In this document: in pieces, positions 7,380 to 16,194 of the stretch
How positions within the stretch are numbered: position 1 is the first letter of the stretch
Layout of the letters: every line of letters starts with the position of its first letter
NCBI GenBank assembly: GCA_027621535.1
Contig: JAQCBB010000003.1
Location: 1-50,386 of the forward strand
Source of the DNA: Pseudomonadota bacterium
GTDB taxonomy: Bacteria; Pseudomonadota; Gammaproteobacteria; Burkholderiales; Methylophilaceae
Direction: 5' to 3'
DNA length: 50,386 nt
Notes under the pieces: generated by a model
What the model saw: the letters and a program-made list of their open reading frames with translations, nothing else
Told to the model about the DNA's origin: nothing
The model's database searches: none
Made by a program: the position numbers and the translations under genes

Positions 7380-8636
7380 ATGGATAATATCACTTCAATC
7401 AATTTAATTGGATCAGTACTTTTTGCTATAGCAATTTTACATACTTTTTCAACCAAGTACTTTGAGCATTTAGCACACACCCACAAAAAATTTTCTGGAC
7501 TCTTACATTTATTAGGTGAGGTTGAAATTGTCTTTGGTTTTTGGGCCATGATACTGATTATTTTTATGTTTGTCCTCGAGGGCAAAACATCAGCCGTTGA
7601 ATATGTGGATTCTAGAAACTTTACCGAACCTATGTTTGTGTTTGTAATTATGGTGATTGCCGCAACAAAGCCTATTCTAGAATTTTCAGAAAAACTGGTC
7701 ATCTTGTTGAGTAAGTTAATTCCGATTAAAAAAGAGATTGGTATGTTTTTCTTATTATTGAGTTTTGTCCCCCTTCTCGGATCATTTATTACTGAACCAG
7801 CGGCGATGACCCTTGCCGCTCTCCTGCTTGGACGATTGTATTATAAAAGTAACTTATCAAATACATTGAAGTATTTAACTTTAGGCGTGTTATTTGTAAA
7901 TATCTCCATAGGCGGAACACTGACCCCCTACGCTGCACCGCCCGTGCTCATGGTTGCAGCGACATGGAATTGGGATATCTTATTTATGCTTGAAAATTTT
8001 GGCTGGAGATCATCCATTGCCGTTTTAATCAATGCAACTCTTCTTACATTTATTTTCAGAAAAGAAATTCAAAATATAAATTTCAATCCCCAAGCAAAAA
8101 GTGATGTTCCTATAGCCCTGACTCTTGTTCATTTATTATTTCTTTTAGGTGTTGTTATTTTTGCTCATCATCCGGCAGTGTTTATGTCACTTTTTTTATT
8201 TTTTCTTGGAATCACAACAGCTTACAAACATTATCAATCTGAATTAATTCTTAAAGAAGCTTTATTAGTTGCTTTTTTCTTGGCTGGGCTGGTGGTAATT
8301 GGAGGCGTTCAGCAATGGTGGTTGCAACCGATTTTAGTTTCGATGAGTGATAATGCAGTATATTTTGGGGCAACAATTTTAACTGCTTTTACTGACAATG
8401 CAGCGTTAACCTACTTAGGTTCTTTGGTTGATGGACTGAGTGATCCCTTTAAAATTTCACTAGTTGCAGGTGCGGTCACAGGGGGCGGCCTCACAGTCAT
8501 TGCGAATGCACCCAATCCTGCAGGAATTAGTATCTTAAAGCAGCATTTTGATGAACAATCGATTAGTCCATTGGGATTATTGGCAAGCGCACTTGCTCCA
8601 ACATTGGTTGCTATTGTTTTATTTAGGGTTATCTAG
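7380..8636 (+). CDS. Putative Na+/H+ antiporter (NhaD/ArsB superfamily)
   Basis: An integral membrane protein of about 418 residues with roughly eleven hydrophobic segments. Conserved polar features inside the membrane, SFITEPAAMTLAALLLGRL, GGTLTPYAAPPVLM, TAFTDNAALTYLGSL and GGGLTVIANAPNPAG, are typical of the ion-transporter superfamily and match the putative Na+/H+ antiporter family. It would exchange cations across the inner membrane. The ORF track begins 9 nt earlier (MRAM); I prefer the second Met because a TAAAAT box lies 7 nt before it and neither start has a Shine-Dalgarno. The next gene starts 1 nt after the stop codon, so they form an operon. The ion specificity is not resolved. 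Confidence 0.8.
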   Translation: MDNITSINLIGSVLFAIAILHTFSTKYFEHLAHTHKKFSGLLHLLGEVEIVFGFWAMILIIFMFVLEGKTSAVEYVDSRNFTEPMFVFVIMVIAATKPILEFSEKLVILLSKLIPIKKEIGMFFLLLSFVPLLGSFITEPAAMTLAALLLGRLYYKSNLSNTLKYLTLGVLFVNISIGGTLTPYAAPPVLMVAATWNWDILFMLENFGWRSSIAVLINATLLTFIFRKEIQNINFNPQAKSDVPIALTLVHLLFLLGVVIFAHHPAVFMSLFLFFLGITTAYKHYQSELILKEALLVAFFLAGLVVIGGVQQWWLQPILVSMSDNAVYFGATILTAFTDNAALTYLGSLVDGLSDPFKISLVAGAVTGGGLTVIANAPNPAGISILKQHFDEQSISPLGLLASALAPTLVAIVLFRVI

Positions 8637-8637
8637 T

Positions 8638-9531
8638 TTGTCCAAGACAACATATGCTATTGATTTAAAAAAATTAAAATTAACCCGAGAACGGGCCAAA
8701 CTATCCGTTCAAGATGCAGCTTCCTCTTGCAGTTTGTCTCCTCAACAAATAAATTCAATTGAAAATGATTTAGATGTTGGTTTTTTTAATGAGCATTTTA
8801 AAGAAATAGCCGTCAAAAAATATATTAAATACCTTGGCTTAACCCAATCAGAAATCCTGATTCCCGAGAAAGATACTCATAGCCAAGAAGTTGAACCCTC
8901 GAAACAGAAATTAACCCCCGAAATAAATATTCAAAGGCTTGTTAAAATTGCGATAACAAAAAAGAAAAGTACAATTATTTTTGTTCTATCAGTGGCTCTA
9001 TTGCTCATGGTTGCCCTTAAGGATCCAATTGAAACGGAAGACAATCTTCAAGAAAATGAAATTGCAGTAGATGCGTTGAGTGATAACCAAACTGATTTAT
9101 CCCTATCAGATGAGCCGATACTGATTAATGAACACGATGATCATTCTCATTCTTCATCTATTTCTATTATTGCAAACACTGAAGTAGCTCCTGTGAACAA
9201 TCCGAGCGACTGTATTGGCTTGTTAAATACTGATAATTTTCAAAATTATCAAACAAAGTATGTCCCTGAAAAACCCAATAATTATATTCACATTAAATCC
9301 TCATTGACCCAAACGCTATGTATTCAGTCAGGAAATGAAGAAGCTAAATCAATTGTAGTCACAGAATCTGAACCATTAAATTTTAAGGGGGGTGCACCAT
9401 TTTTACTACACATCAACGAGCCAGATAAAGTAGAGGTGTATTTTCAAGGCTGGAAAGTATCGCTGAATCCTAACTTTCAAGTCTTTAAGATTAACTCTTA
9501 CCAAGATCCGACTTTAACAAGCCTCGAGTAA
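8638..9531 (+). CDS. RodZ-like protein: Xre-type HTH, single TM segment, periplasmic domain
   Basis: No ATG or GTG fits the start. The ORF-track Met at 8548 lies deep inside the antiporter gene, while a TTG at 8638 follows the antiporter stop by one base and has AGGG nine bases upstream, giving 297 residues. Residues about 10-75 form an Xre-like helix-turn-helix ([19 protein letters not shown], then INSIENDL). A single membrane helix follows at about 118-136 ([15 protein letters not shown]), then an acidic linker, then a beta-rich C-terminal domain ([28 protein letters not shown]) like the DUF4115 domain of RodZ, the cytoskeletal anchor of MreB. It is not beside ispG or pilF, the common location, so I do not give the symbol. 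It converges with umuC and overlaps it by 18 nt. Confidence 0.7.
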   Translation: MSKTTYAIDLKKLKLTRERAKLSVQDAASSCSLSPQQINSIENDLDVGFFNEHFKEIAVKKYIKYLGLTQSEILIPEKDTHSQEVEPSKQKLTPEINIQRLVKIAITKKKSTIIFVLSVALLLMVALKDPIETEDNLQENEIAVDALSDNQTDLSLSDEPILINEHDDHSHSSSISIIANTEVAPVNNPSDCIGLLNTDNFQNYQTKYVPEKPNNYIHIKSSLTQTLCIQSGNEEAKSIVVTESEPLNFKGGAPFLLHINEPDKVEVYFQGWKVSLNPNFQVFKINSYQDPTLTSLE

Positions 9532-10758
9532 TTCCTGCCAAGATGTTGTGAAACGTTGACTCTTGTTTAATTGCTTCATCTGCCACTTTCCATCTTTTGA
9601 CTGCCAGCCACTGGTAATAATATTGTGATGATATTTACTGCGAATGGCATCCAAAGCATTGCTTAAATTGGCACGAATTATCTGTGCGGCACAATCCTGA
9701 TTCACATGTTGAGCTCTTTTTAAGTCTAGCAAAATAATACCCGCTTTATGGTATGCCGTATTATGCTGATATATTTGTGTTAACCCGGCCATTGCTAAAC
9801 GCATGAGCTGTTCATGATTATCCGTATGGATGACGTGTTTCAATCGAATCAAATATTGAATAGGCTGTTTAGCAGTAAATGGGTTATTTCTAATAAATAA
9901 GATCATTTCCTTTGTTAGTAATTCTTGCTTTCTGAGTTTAGCTGAAGCCTTCTGTACAAACGTAGTAATTGCATCTGCCATATCTGTAAAGTTATCAATT
10001 GTTTGTCCAAAACTTCTCGAGCATATGATTTGTTTTTGATCGGGTTTAAACGATTCTATCGGGTAACACTGAATTCCATTCAGTTCATAAATCATTCTTT
10101 CCATGTTGACACCAAAGAGCTGCTTCATCCATTTTGGGTTGGCTGTTTTCAACTGATATACAGAGTCAATTCCAATTGCATTCAGTCGCTTTGCTAATCG
10201 AACTCCAATACCCCACAACTCAGAAACAGGTATTTTTTTTATTAAACGATCTTGTGCGGCTAAATCAATCTCAGAAAAACACACCACCCCCTCAAACTCA
10301 GGATTTTTTTTTGCCATGTAATTTGCTAATTTGGCTAAAGTTTTAGTTTCAGCCATGCCAACACAAACCGGAAGTCCAATATCTTTGAGTATTTTAAATC
10401 GAATCAGTCGACCCTGTTGTAGACAGTTTGTACGTTTTAATTTTAAGAAACATTCGTCAATGGAATAAACTTCTTGATCTTCTGCAAGCTTTCCTAACAA
10501 CTGCATCACTCGATTACTCATGTCTGCATAGAGAGGATAATTAGACGAATAAATCTTCACTTTATGTTGACGAATAATAGATTGCGCCTTAAATAGCGGC
10601 ATTCCCATTTTAATGCCTAGCAATTTGGCCTGATTACTTCGCGAGATAATACAGCCATCATTATTACTTAAAACAACAACAGGATTTTTTTCAAGCGATC
10701 GATTAAATACACGCTCGCAACTGACATAAAAATTATTCACATCAACCAGTGCAATCAT
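9514..10758 (-). CDS. umuC: DNA polymerase V catalytic subunit UmuC
   Basis: Y-family translesion DNA polymerase, 414 residues, full length for UmuC. It begins [19 protein letters not shown], the palm motif with the first catalytic Asp, and contains [10 protein letters not shown] (about residues 98-107) with the other two acidic residues. Fingers, thumb and little-finger regions follow, including [18 protein letters not shown] and [16 protein letters not shown] (helix-hairpin-helix). The start codon overlaps the umuD stop, the usual umuDC arrangement. It would copy damaged DNA after processing of UmuD. The polymerase is encoded next to HU and far from any visible lexA or recA. Confidence 0.95.
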   Translation of the reverse strand: MIALVDVNNFYVSCERVFNRSLEKNPVVVLSNNDGCIISRSNQAKLLGIKMGMPLFKAQSIIRQHKVKIYSSNYPLYADMSNRVMQLLGKLAEDQEVYSIDECFLKLKRTNCLQQGRLIRFKILKDIGLPVCVGMAETKTLAKLANYMAKKNPEFEGVVCFSEIDLAAQDRLIKKIPVSELWGIGVRLAKRLNAIGIDSVYQLKTANPKWMKQLFGVNMERMIYELNGIQCYPIESFKPDQKQIICSRSFGQTIDNFTDMADAITTFVQKASAKLRKQELLTKEMILFIRNNPFTAKQPIQYLIRLKHVIHTDNHEQLMRLAMAGLTQIYQHNTAYHKAGIILLDLKRAQHVNQDCAAQIIRANLSNALDAIRSKYHHNIITSGWQSKDGKWQMKQLNKSQRFTTSWQELLEAC

Positions 10759-11339
10759 TATTTAAATTTACGTACACATCCAGTAACCACGCCCCAAATT
10801 TCAAATTCACTGTCTGACTTAATATGGATTGGTTTATATTCTTTATTTGCAGGCATTAAATATGGTCCCTCACTATTTTTAGCAAGCACCTTCACCGTGA
10901 ATTCACCATCAATAGACGCGAGCACAATGTCATTAATTGCTGCTGACTTAGAACGATCCACAATCACAATATCATTATCTAAAATTCCAGCATCAATCAT
11001 AGAATCTCCTTTAATGCGGACAAAAAAAGTGGACTCACTTTGGTCGATAAGGTATTCATTTAAATCTAATCTTTTTTCCGCATGATCATCCGCTGGTGAT
11101 GGAAACCCGGCAGGAACTTTATGGCTAAATAATGTTATTGGATTAACCCTAGTTTGCTCTGCTGGCATGATGAATGACTCTACATTTGATGTGATTTGAT
11201 GTAATAAAAAATTCTTCACTACCTTGACACGGCTATGTGGAATACGGACTACCTTTGTTGATTCGGCATAAGGTCCTGTGTCTTTTTTTCGACCAGCGCC
11301 TACTCTCAAGCCTCCGTGTGTGTGTATTATTTGACTCAT
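10758..11339 (-). CDS. umuD: UmuD-like S24 peptidase, polymerase V subunit, with N-terminal extension
   Basis: The 193-residue protein has the complete self-cleaving LexA/UmuD domain: cleavage site PAGFPSP (Ala77-Gly78), nucleophile Ser in GDSMIDAG (about 113) and Lys in GEFTVKVL (about 150). E. coli UmuD is 139 residues with its cleavage site near residue 24, so this one carries about 50 extra N-terminal residues. The extension begins with [13 protein letters not shown] and [12 protein letters not shown], a motif seen in longer betaproteobacterial and plasmid UmuD forms and reminiscent of small DNA-binding domains. There is no Shine-Dalgarno: a perfect palindrome runs right up to and into the start codon. 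Self-cleavage after RecA activation is known for the family; a repressor role for the extension is inference. Confidence 0.92.
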   Translation of the reverse strand: MSQIIHTHGGLRVGAGRKKDTGPYAESTKVVRIPHSRVKVVKNFLLHQITSNVESFIMPAEQTRVNPITLFSHKVPAGFPSPADDHAEKRLDLNEYLIDQSESTFFVRIKGDSMIDAGILDNDIVIVDRSKSAAINDIVLASIDGEFTVKVLAKNSEGPYLMPANKEYKPIHIKSDSEFEIWGVVTGCVRKFK

Positions 11340-11370
11340 ATTTTGATTAATGTAACATTAATCAAAATAT
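11338..11370. promoter_or_regulatory. Perfect 33-bp palindrome overlapping the umuD start codon
   Basis: Two exact 16-base arms, ATATTTTGATTAATGT and its complement, flank a single central base at 11354. It overlaps the first two bases of the umuD start region and occupies the space where a Shine-Dalgarno would be. No CTGT-N8-ACAG LexA box was found upstream of umuD. The best reading is the operator of the umuDC operon; in RNA it could also fold into a hairpin that hides the start codon. Confidence 0.75.
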
Positions 11371-11547
11371 TTTTACAGTTATTACTTTTAAAAAAAATCA
11401 AAAATTATCTTGACAACTTAATTTAATCACGGCAAAGTTACTGACAGGTGCCCAGATTCAGCATTAAATGGGCGATTTGAGCTGATAATAAAAATTATTT
11501 GTGATTAGCTTAAATGATTTATTCAATAAAATATGGAGGAATAATAT

Positions 11548-11820
11548 ATGAATAAAGGCGAACTTATAGCAGCAATTGCGAAAGCAACAGGCTCGACAAA
11601 AGCTGACGCTGGACGTGCCTTAGACGCTACAATCGAAAACGTTACTAAGGCTTTAAAAAAGGGCGACACAGTGACTCTCATTGGTTTTGGTACATTCAAG
11701 GTTAGTAAACGAGCAGCTCGTATAGGTCGAAACCCACAAACTGGTGCTGAATTAAAAATTCCAGCGCGTAAAGTTCCATCATTCAAGGCAGGTGCAGGCT
11801 TAAAAGCAGCAGTCAACTAA
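11548..11820 (+). CDS. hup: HU-family DNA-binding protein
   Basis: Nucleoid protein that bends DNA, 90 residues, the usual HU length. It begins [21 protein letters not shown] and contains the arm segment [18 protein letters not shown] with the conserved RNPQTG that inserts into the minor groove. It is preceded by a strong ribosome site (GGAGGA) and followed at once by a terminator, so it is a single-gene unit. HU alpha versus beta cannot be told here. Confidence 0.95.
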   Translation: MNKGELIAAIAKATGSTKADAGRALDATIENVTKALKKGDTVTLIGFGTFKVSKRAARIGRNPQTGAELKIPARKVPSFKAGAGLKAAVN

Positions 11821-11838
11821 TTTATTCTTTAGTGAATG

Positions 11839-11868
11839 AAAAAAACCCAGAAAATCTGGGTTTTTTTT
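11839..11868 (+). terminator. Terminator after hup
   Basis: AACCCAGA / TCTGGGTT stem with a short A-rich loop, preceded by A and followed by eight T. The flanking A tract means it could also work for the converging RND operon on the minus strand. Confidence 0.9.
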
Positions 11869-11895
11869 CGTCTTAAGTCTATATCGATTTTTTAT

Positions 11896-14800
11896 TTATT
11901 TTTTGGTAAACATTTTATACAGCACAGGTAAAACAATTAACGTGAGTGATGTTGAAGTGATGAGTCCGCCAATCACAACGATGGCTAGAGGTTTTTGAAC
12001 TTCAGAGCCAGGGCCGGTTGCAAATAAAAATGGGACCAATGCTAACATCGCAACTGACGCTGTCATTAACACTGGTCTTAATCGTTGCTTACACCCTTCA
12101 ATAATTGCCAAATCTTGTTTGATGCCGTCTTTTTGTAAACCTTGAATACAAGAAATTAACACCACGCCATTTAATACAGCAATGCCCGCGAGAGTAATAA
12201 ACCCAACGGAGGCAGGCACAGACAAATACTCTCCGGTAATGGCCAAACCAAAAATACCGCCAATACTTGCAAACGGAAGCACCGTGATAATTAAAGTAGC
12301 AAAGCGCACTGAATTAAATAATAAAAATAAAAGAAAAAAGATACCAACAATGGTGAGTGGGATAATAATAGAAAGGTGGCCAAGAGCTCGGGTCATATTT
12401 TCAAATTGTCCTCCATACTCAATATAATAACCATCAGGGAGGTTAAGTTTTTGATCGATTGCTTTTTGTAAATCAGCTACCAAACCACCTAAGTCACGTC
12501 CTTCAACATTAATACCGGTATAGACACGTCGTTTTGCAAATTCACGACTAATCCGGGCTGGGCCATCGCGTGTTTCAATAGTGGCCAGGTCTCCTAAGGA
12601 TACTCTGGATCCGTTAGGCGAGGTCAACATAATATTACGAATCACATCTTCATCATCTCGATATTGAGCTGGAAATCTCACTGCCGCTCCAAAGTTTCTC
12701 TGCCCCTCATAAATTCTTGTCGCCTCTTTGCCGCCAATGGCCATTTCAATCAGATCGTTAATTTCTGACACATTAAATCCATGACGCGCTATAGCAGCTC
12801 GATCCAATACAATGTTCAAGTATTGTTGGCCCGTGACTTTTTCAACCTTAATCCCAGTAGCCCCTGGAATAGCTTTGGCTAACTCTGCAACTTCATCCGC
12901 TTTTTTTCGAAGTATACTGATGTCATCGCCAAAAATTTTAACTGCGACATCCGCTCTCACTCCGGTCACTAATTCATCCACGCGATCAGAGATCGGTTGC
13001 ATCATAACGATTACCACCCCTGGAAGGAATTTAATTTTTTCTTTAATCGCGTTGGAGATGTCATCTTGCGTCCATCCTTCAGGCCATTCATCCTTTGGTT
13101 TTAAACTTACTATAGGTGTTGATTCATTTTGTGCCTGAGGATCCGCTGGGCTCTCTCCCCGACCTAGGGCACTGACCACAGATTTAACGCCAGGGACTTC
13201 CATGATGGCCTTCATGGCTTTGAATTCCATATTAATTGATTCTTCAATCGAAATATTTGGTACTCGATCAATCCCTGGAACAATAGAACCTTCTTTCATT
13301 TCTGGAATAAAAGAGGTGCCTAAAAAAGGGATCGTTAAAATAGATGCAATGAAAAAGCCAACAGCAATGGAGATCACTTTTTTTTCATTAATCAAAACTT
13401 TTTTCAATAAAGTCACATAGGGTGTTTTTATTTTTTGAATAATTTTAGTATCTTCACCCGATCCGCCAGTTAAGAAGAAACTACATAATGCTGGTGATAA
13501 CGAAAAAGATAAAATCAATGAAATAGTCAAGGCAATGGCTATGGTTAAAGCTAATGGAGAAAACATTTTTCCTTCCATGCCTTGCATCGTCATTAACGGT
13601 AAAAAAACTAAAATAATAATTCCCACTCCAAATAAAACTGGGGTTGCGACTTCCTTACACGCATTAAAAATCACCGTATTTTTTATAATATTTTGACGCT
13701 CTTTGGAATCATATTTATCTAATGTTTTAATAAAATTTGGATCCATTTTCATCAACGCTTTTTGATTGTCTCCTTTTTTATGACCCAATCGATGAAAAGT
13801 ATTTTCAACAATAACCACCGAACCATCCACCATTAAACCAACTGCAATCGCTAAACCCCCCAGTGACATTAAGTTCGCCGAAATGCCTAAATAGTTCATG
13901 ACCATAAAAGTAATTAATGGAGTTAACACCAAGGTCATCACAACAATCATGCTTGATCTAAAATCACCCAAAAAGATAAATAAAATAAGAATCACCAGAA
14001 TAATACCTTCAATAAGTACCTTCACTACGGTATTAATTGCCGCATTCACCAATTCACTTCGATCGTAATAAGGAACAATTTTTAAGCCGCCTGGTAATAA
14101 TTCTTTATCATTAATTTCCTCAACCCTGGCTTTAATATTTTTTACAACCTCCTTAGCATTCCCGCCTCGCAACATCATCACGACCCCGCCCACTGATTCT
14201 GTAATTCCATTTTTTATGACTGCGCCCACGCGAACTTCATACCCAATTTTTACTTCGCCAATATCTCGCATATAAACAGGGATACCGTCAGTTTCAATAA
14301 GAACGATATTTTCAATATCATTTACAGTCTGTATTAGGCCTTCTCCACGAATTAAATATTGCTGAGCACCTTTGGGTAAAACACCTGCTCCACTATTAAT
14401 ATTATTTTTTTCTAAAGCTTCAAACACTCTGGATAATTTAATTTTATAGTGGGCCAATCGATCAGGATTCACTAACACTTGATATTGTTTAACGTAACCC
14501 CCTTGGGAGTTTATCTCAGCAACACCGCTTATATTTCTTAATAAGGGTCGAACCACCCAGTCGTTAATTGTTCGTCGATTTGTCAGCTCAGGAACCGTCA
14601 GCTGTCGCCCCTCCTCACCAGGAAGCTCCAAAGTGTATTGGAATATTTCACCTAACCCTGTAGAGACCGGTCCGAGAATTGGAGAAACGCCTTTTGGCAT
14701 ATCGCCTTGGACTTGCATCAACCTTTCCATAACCAATTGACGCGCAAAATAAACATCTATTTTGTCATCGAAAACAAGGGTGATCAAAGAAAGAGCATCT

Positions 14801-15060
14801 TTGTTTAATGATCTCATTTCAACCAAGCCAGGCAAGCCTGTCATGGCAATTTCAATGGGGACTGTAATAAAACGCTCAACTTCCTCAGGGGACTTGCCAG
14901 TGGCTACTGTAGCCACTTGAACTTGAATATTGGTTACATCAGGAAAGGCATCCAGTGATAATTTTTTTGCTGCAAAAAAACCGCCCACAATCAACATGCC
15001 AGAAATAACTAAAACGATAAGTCTTTGGTTTAAAGAACCGTTAATGAATGATTCAATCAT
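11896..15060 (-). CDS. Heavy-metal efflux RND pump, CzcA/CusA family
   Basis: Inner-membrane proton-driven pump, 1054 residues, full length for the HME-RND family. It has an N-terminal membrane helix, two large periplasmic loops and two blocks of six further helices. The central membrane motif is LAIAVGLMVDGSVVIVENTFHR. The periplasmic segment RVDELVTGVRADVAVKIFGDD resembles CzcA (divalent cations); the corresponding segment in the copper/silver pump CusA has a Met (RIDMLSTG), which is Glu here. It forms a tripartite pump with the two upstream gene products. The operon has no metal-responsive two-component system next to it. Substrate remains unassigned, so no symbol is given. Confidence 0.9.
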   Translation of the reverse strand: MIESFINGSLNQRLIVLVISGMLIVGGFFAAKKLSLDAFPDVTNIQVQVATVATGKSPEEVERFITVPIEIAMTGLPGLVEMRSLNKDALSLITLVFDDKIDVYFARQLVMERLMQVQGDMPKGVSPILGPVSTGLGEIFQYTLELPGEEGRQLTVPELTNRRTINDWVVRPLLRNISGVAEINSQGGYVKQYQVLVNPDRLAHYKIKLSRVFEALEKNNINSGAGVLPKGAQQYLIRGEGLIQTVNDIENIVLIETDGIPVYMRDIGEVKIGYEVRVGAVIKNGITESVGGVVMMLRGGNAKEVVKNIKARVEEINDKELLPGGLKIVPYYDRSELVNAAINTVVKVLIEGIILVILILFIFLGDFRSSMIVVMTLVLTPLITFMVMNYLGISANLMSLGGLAIAVGLMVDGSVVIVENTFHRLGHKKGDNQKALMKMDPNFIKTLDKYDSKERQNIIKNTVIFNACKEVATPVLFGVGIIILVFLPLMTMQGMEGKMFSPLALTIAIALTISLILSFSLSPALCSFFLTGGSGEDTKIIQKIKTPYVTLLKKVLINEKKVISIAVGFFIASILTIPFLGTSFIPEMKEGSIVPGIDRVPNISIEESINMEFKAMKAIMEVPGVKSVVSALGRGESPADPQAQNESTPIVSLKPKDEWPEGWTQDDISNAIKEKIKFLPGVVIVMMQPISDRVDELVTGVRADVAVKIFGDDISILRKKADEVAELAKAIPGATGIKVEKVTGQQYLNIVLDRAAIARHGFNVSEINDLIEMAIGGKEATRIYEGQRNFGAAVRFPAQYRDDEDVIRNIMLTSPNGSRVSLGDLATIETRDGPARISREFAKRRVYTGINVEGRDLGGLVADLQKAIDQKLNLPDGYYIEYGGQFENMTRALGHLSIIIPLTIVGIFFLLFLLFNSVRFATLIITVLPFASIGGIFGLAITGEYLSVPASVGFITLAGIAVLNGVVLISCIQGLQKDGIKQDLAIIEGCKQRLRPVLMTASVAMLALVPFLFATGPGSEVQKPLAIVVIGGLITSTSLTLIVLPVLYKMFTKK

Positions 15061-15066
15061 AAGTAA

Positions 15067-16194
15067 TTATTCTTTTGTATAGAGACGCTCATTGTTTAAA
15101 TGAAAAGCGCCGTCAATGACAACCTCTTCCCCTTCCATTAAGCCATCTTCAATATGAATAAATTCTTTATTTTTAATTCCTAAAGTGACCGGCCTTAATA
15201 AAAACTTATTATCAGCAATTTTGATAAATACATTGGGGATATCATCAATCGATACGATAGCATTAACTGGGACGCCCACTTTTTCAACTTCTTTACCTGA
15301 CACTTTCATGGTAATCAGCATGTCGGGCTTGAGGAGACCATGGCTATTATCAATCTCTGTCCTTATGATCACTGTTCTGGTTACCGGGTCAACAATGTCT
15401 CCGAGATAGCTTATTTTTCCTTCAACATGTTTTTCTTCGTAGGCAGGAACATCGATTAAGATATCATCCCCTTCTTTTAAAAATCCAATCTGTCGCTCAG
15501 GAACTTGGGCTACGCCCCAAACCTCACTTAATTTAGCAATTGTAAAAATATCCTCGGTTGGCTCAACGACTTGCCCCACATTGACATTTTTTTTGATAAT
15601 TTTGCCATCAATTTTAGCAACAATACTTGTAATTGCATCAATTTGAGTTTCTGATTGAATATCTTCTATTTCTTTTAGCGTCATCCCCATGACAAATAAT
15701 TGATCTTTACTGGCTTCCATTTCAGCTTTGGCTGCTGAAAGTTCTGTTTTACGCTCTAATTTTTGCGCCTCACTGACCACATCAGCATCAAATAATAAAA
15801 CAGCACGTTCATAAGCTTTCGTTTTTAATTCAACCATTTGTACCGATTTAATATAATTCAGCTGTTGTTGAGCTAACTCAATGCTATTAATCAGGGCTAG
15901 AATATCGCCTTGTTTAACGGTTTGCCCCAGCATACCGCTTATCTCGATGATCCTTCCTTTTACCGGGGATCCAATACGAGCCAATAAATTTTGCTTCACT
16001 TCAATGCTTCCTGGAATATCTAATGATCTTTTAATCGGAATTTTTGTTGCCTGCTGTATCTTTATTTGTTGCAACATTTCATCAGACGCTTTAACCTCAT
16101 TGGGATTAATTCTTTGAGATTCAGCCTCATTGCTTTTTTCTGAACAAGCTCCTAAAAAAACAAATAACATTATTAATAAATATTTAATTTTCAT
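15067..16194 (-). CDS. RND efflux periplasmic adaptor (membrane fusion) lipoprotein, CzcB/CusB family
   Basis: A 375-residue adaptor linking the inner-membrane pump to the outer-membrane channel. The N-terminus is a lipoprotein signal with lipobox FLGAC at about residues 13-17. Then come a beta-barrel/lipoyl half (IGSPVKGRIIEISGMLGQTVKQGD), an alpha-helical hairpin (about 105-170), the second lipoyl half (IVAKIDGKIIKKNVNVGQVV) and C-terminal barrel domains. There is no extra His/Met-rich metal-binding domain. It lies 6 nt before the pump gene and overlaps the end of the outer-membrane gene by 11 nt, so the three are one operon. Confidence 0.9.
   Translation of the reverse strand: MKIKYLLIMLFVFLGACSEKSNEAESQRINPNEVKASDEMLQQIKIQQATKIPIKRSLDIPGSIEVKQNLLARIGSPVKGRIIEISGMLGQTVKQGDILALINSIELAQQQLNYIKSVQMVELKTKAYERAVLLFDADVVSEAQKLERKTELSAAKAEMEASKDQLFVMGMTLKEIEDIQSETQIDAITSIVAKIDGKIIKKNVNVGQVVEPTEDIFTIAKLSEVWGVAQVPERQIGFLKEGDDILIDVPAYEEKHVEGKISYLGDIVDPVTRTVIIRTEIDNSHGLLKPDMLITMKVSGKEVEKVGVPVNAIVSIDDIPNVFIKIADNKFLLRPVTLGIKNKEFIHIEDGLMEGEEVVIDGAFHLNNERLYTKE

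Noticed and set aside
7316-7702. 128-residue minus-strand ORF over the antiporter start
   Set aside because: Antisense to a conserved membrane protein; composition looks like reverse-complemented hydrophobic codons.
8548-8637. Extended N-terminus of the RodZ-like ORF
   Set aside because: Lies within the antiporter frame and its residues (MMNNRLVHWDYWQ) have no family similarity; TTG at 8638 is better placed.
9514-11339. Mobile origin of the umuDC operon
   Set aside because: Plasmid and phage umuDC operons are common, but no integrase, transposase, flanking repeats or composition change was seen here.
11410-11415. TTGACA as the -35 of a hup promoter
   Set aside because: A perfect -35 word, but no acceptable -10 follows at 15-19 nt, so the hup promoter was left unassigned.
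11523-11816. 97-residue minus-strand ORF across hup
   Set aside because: Shadow of HU coding sequence.
12812-13138. 108-residue plus-strand ORF in the RND pump gene
   Set aside because: Antisense to conserved pump residues; no initiation signal.
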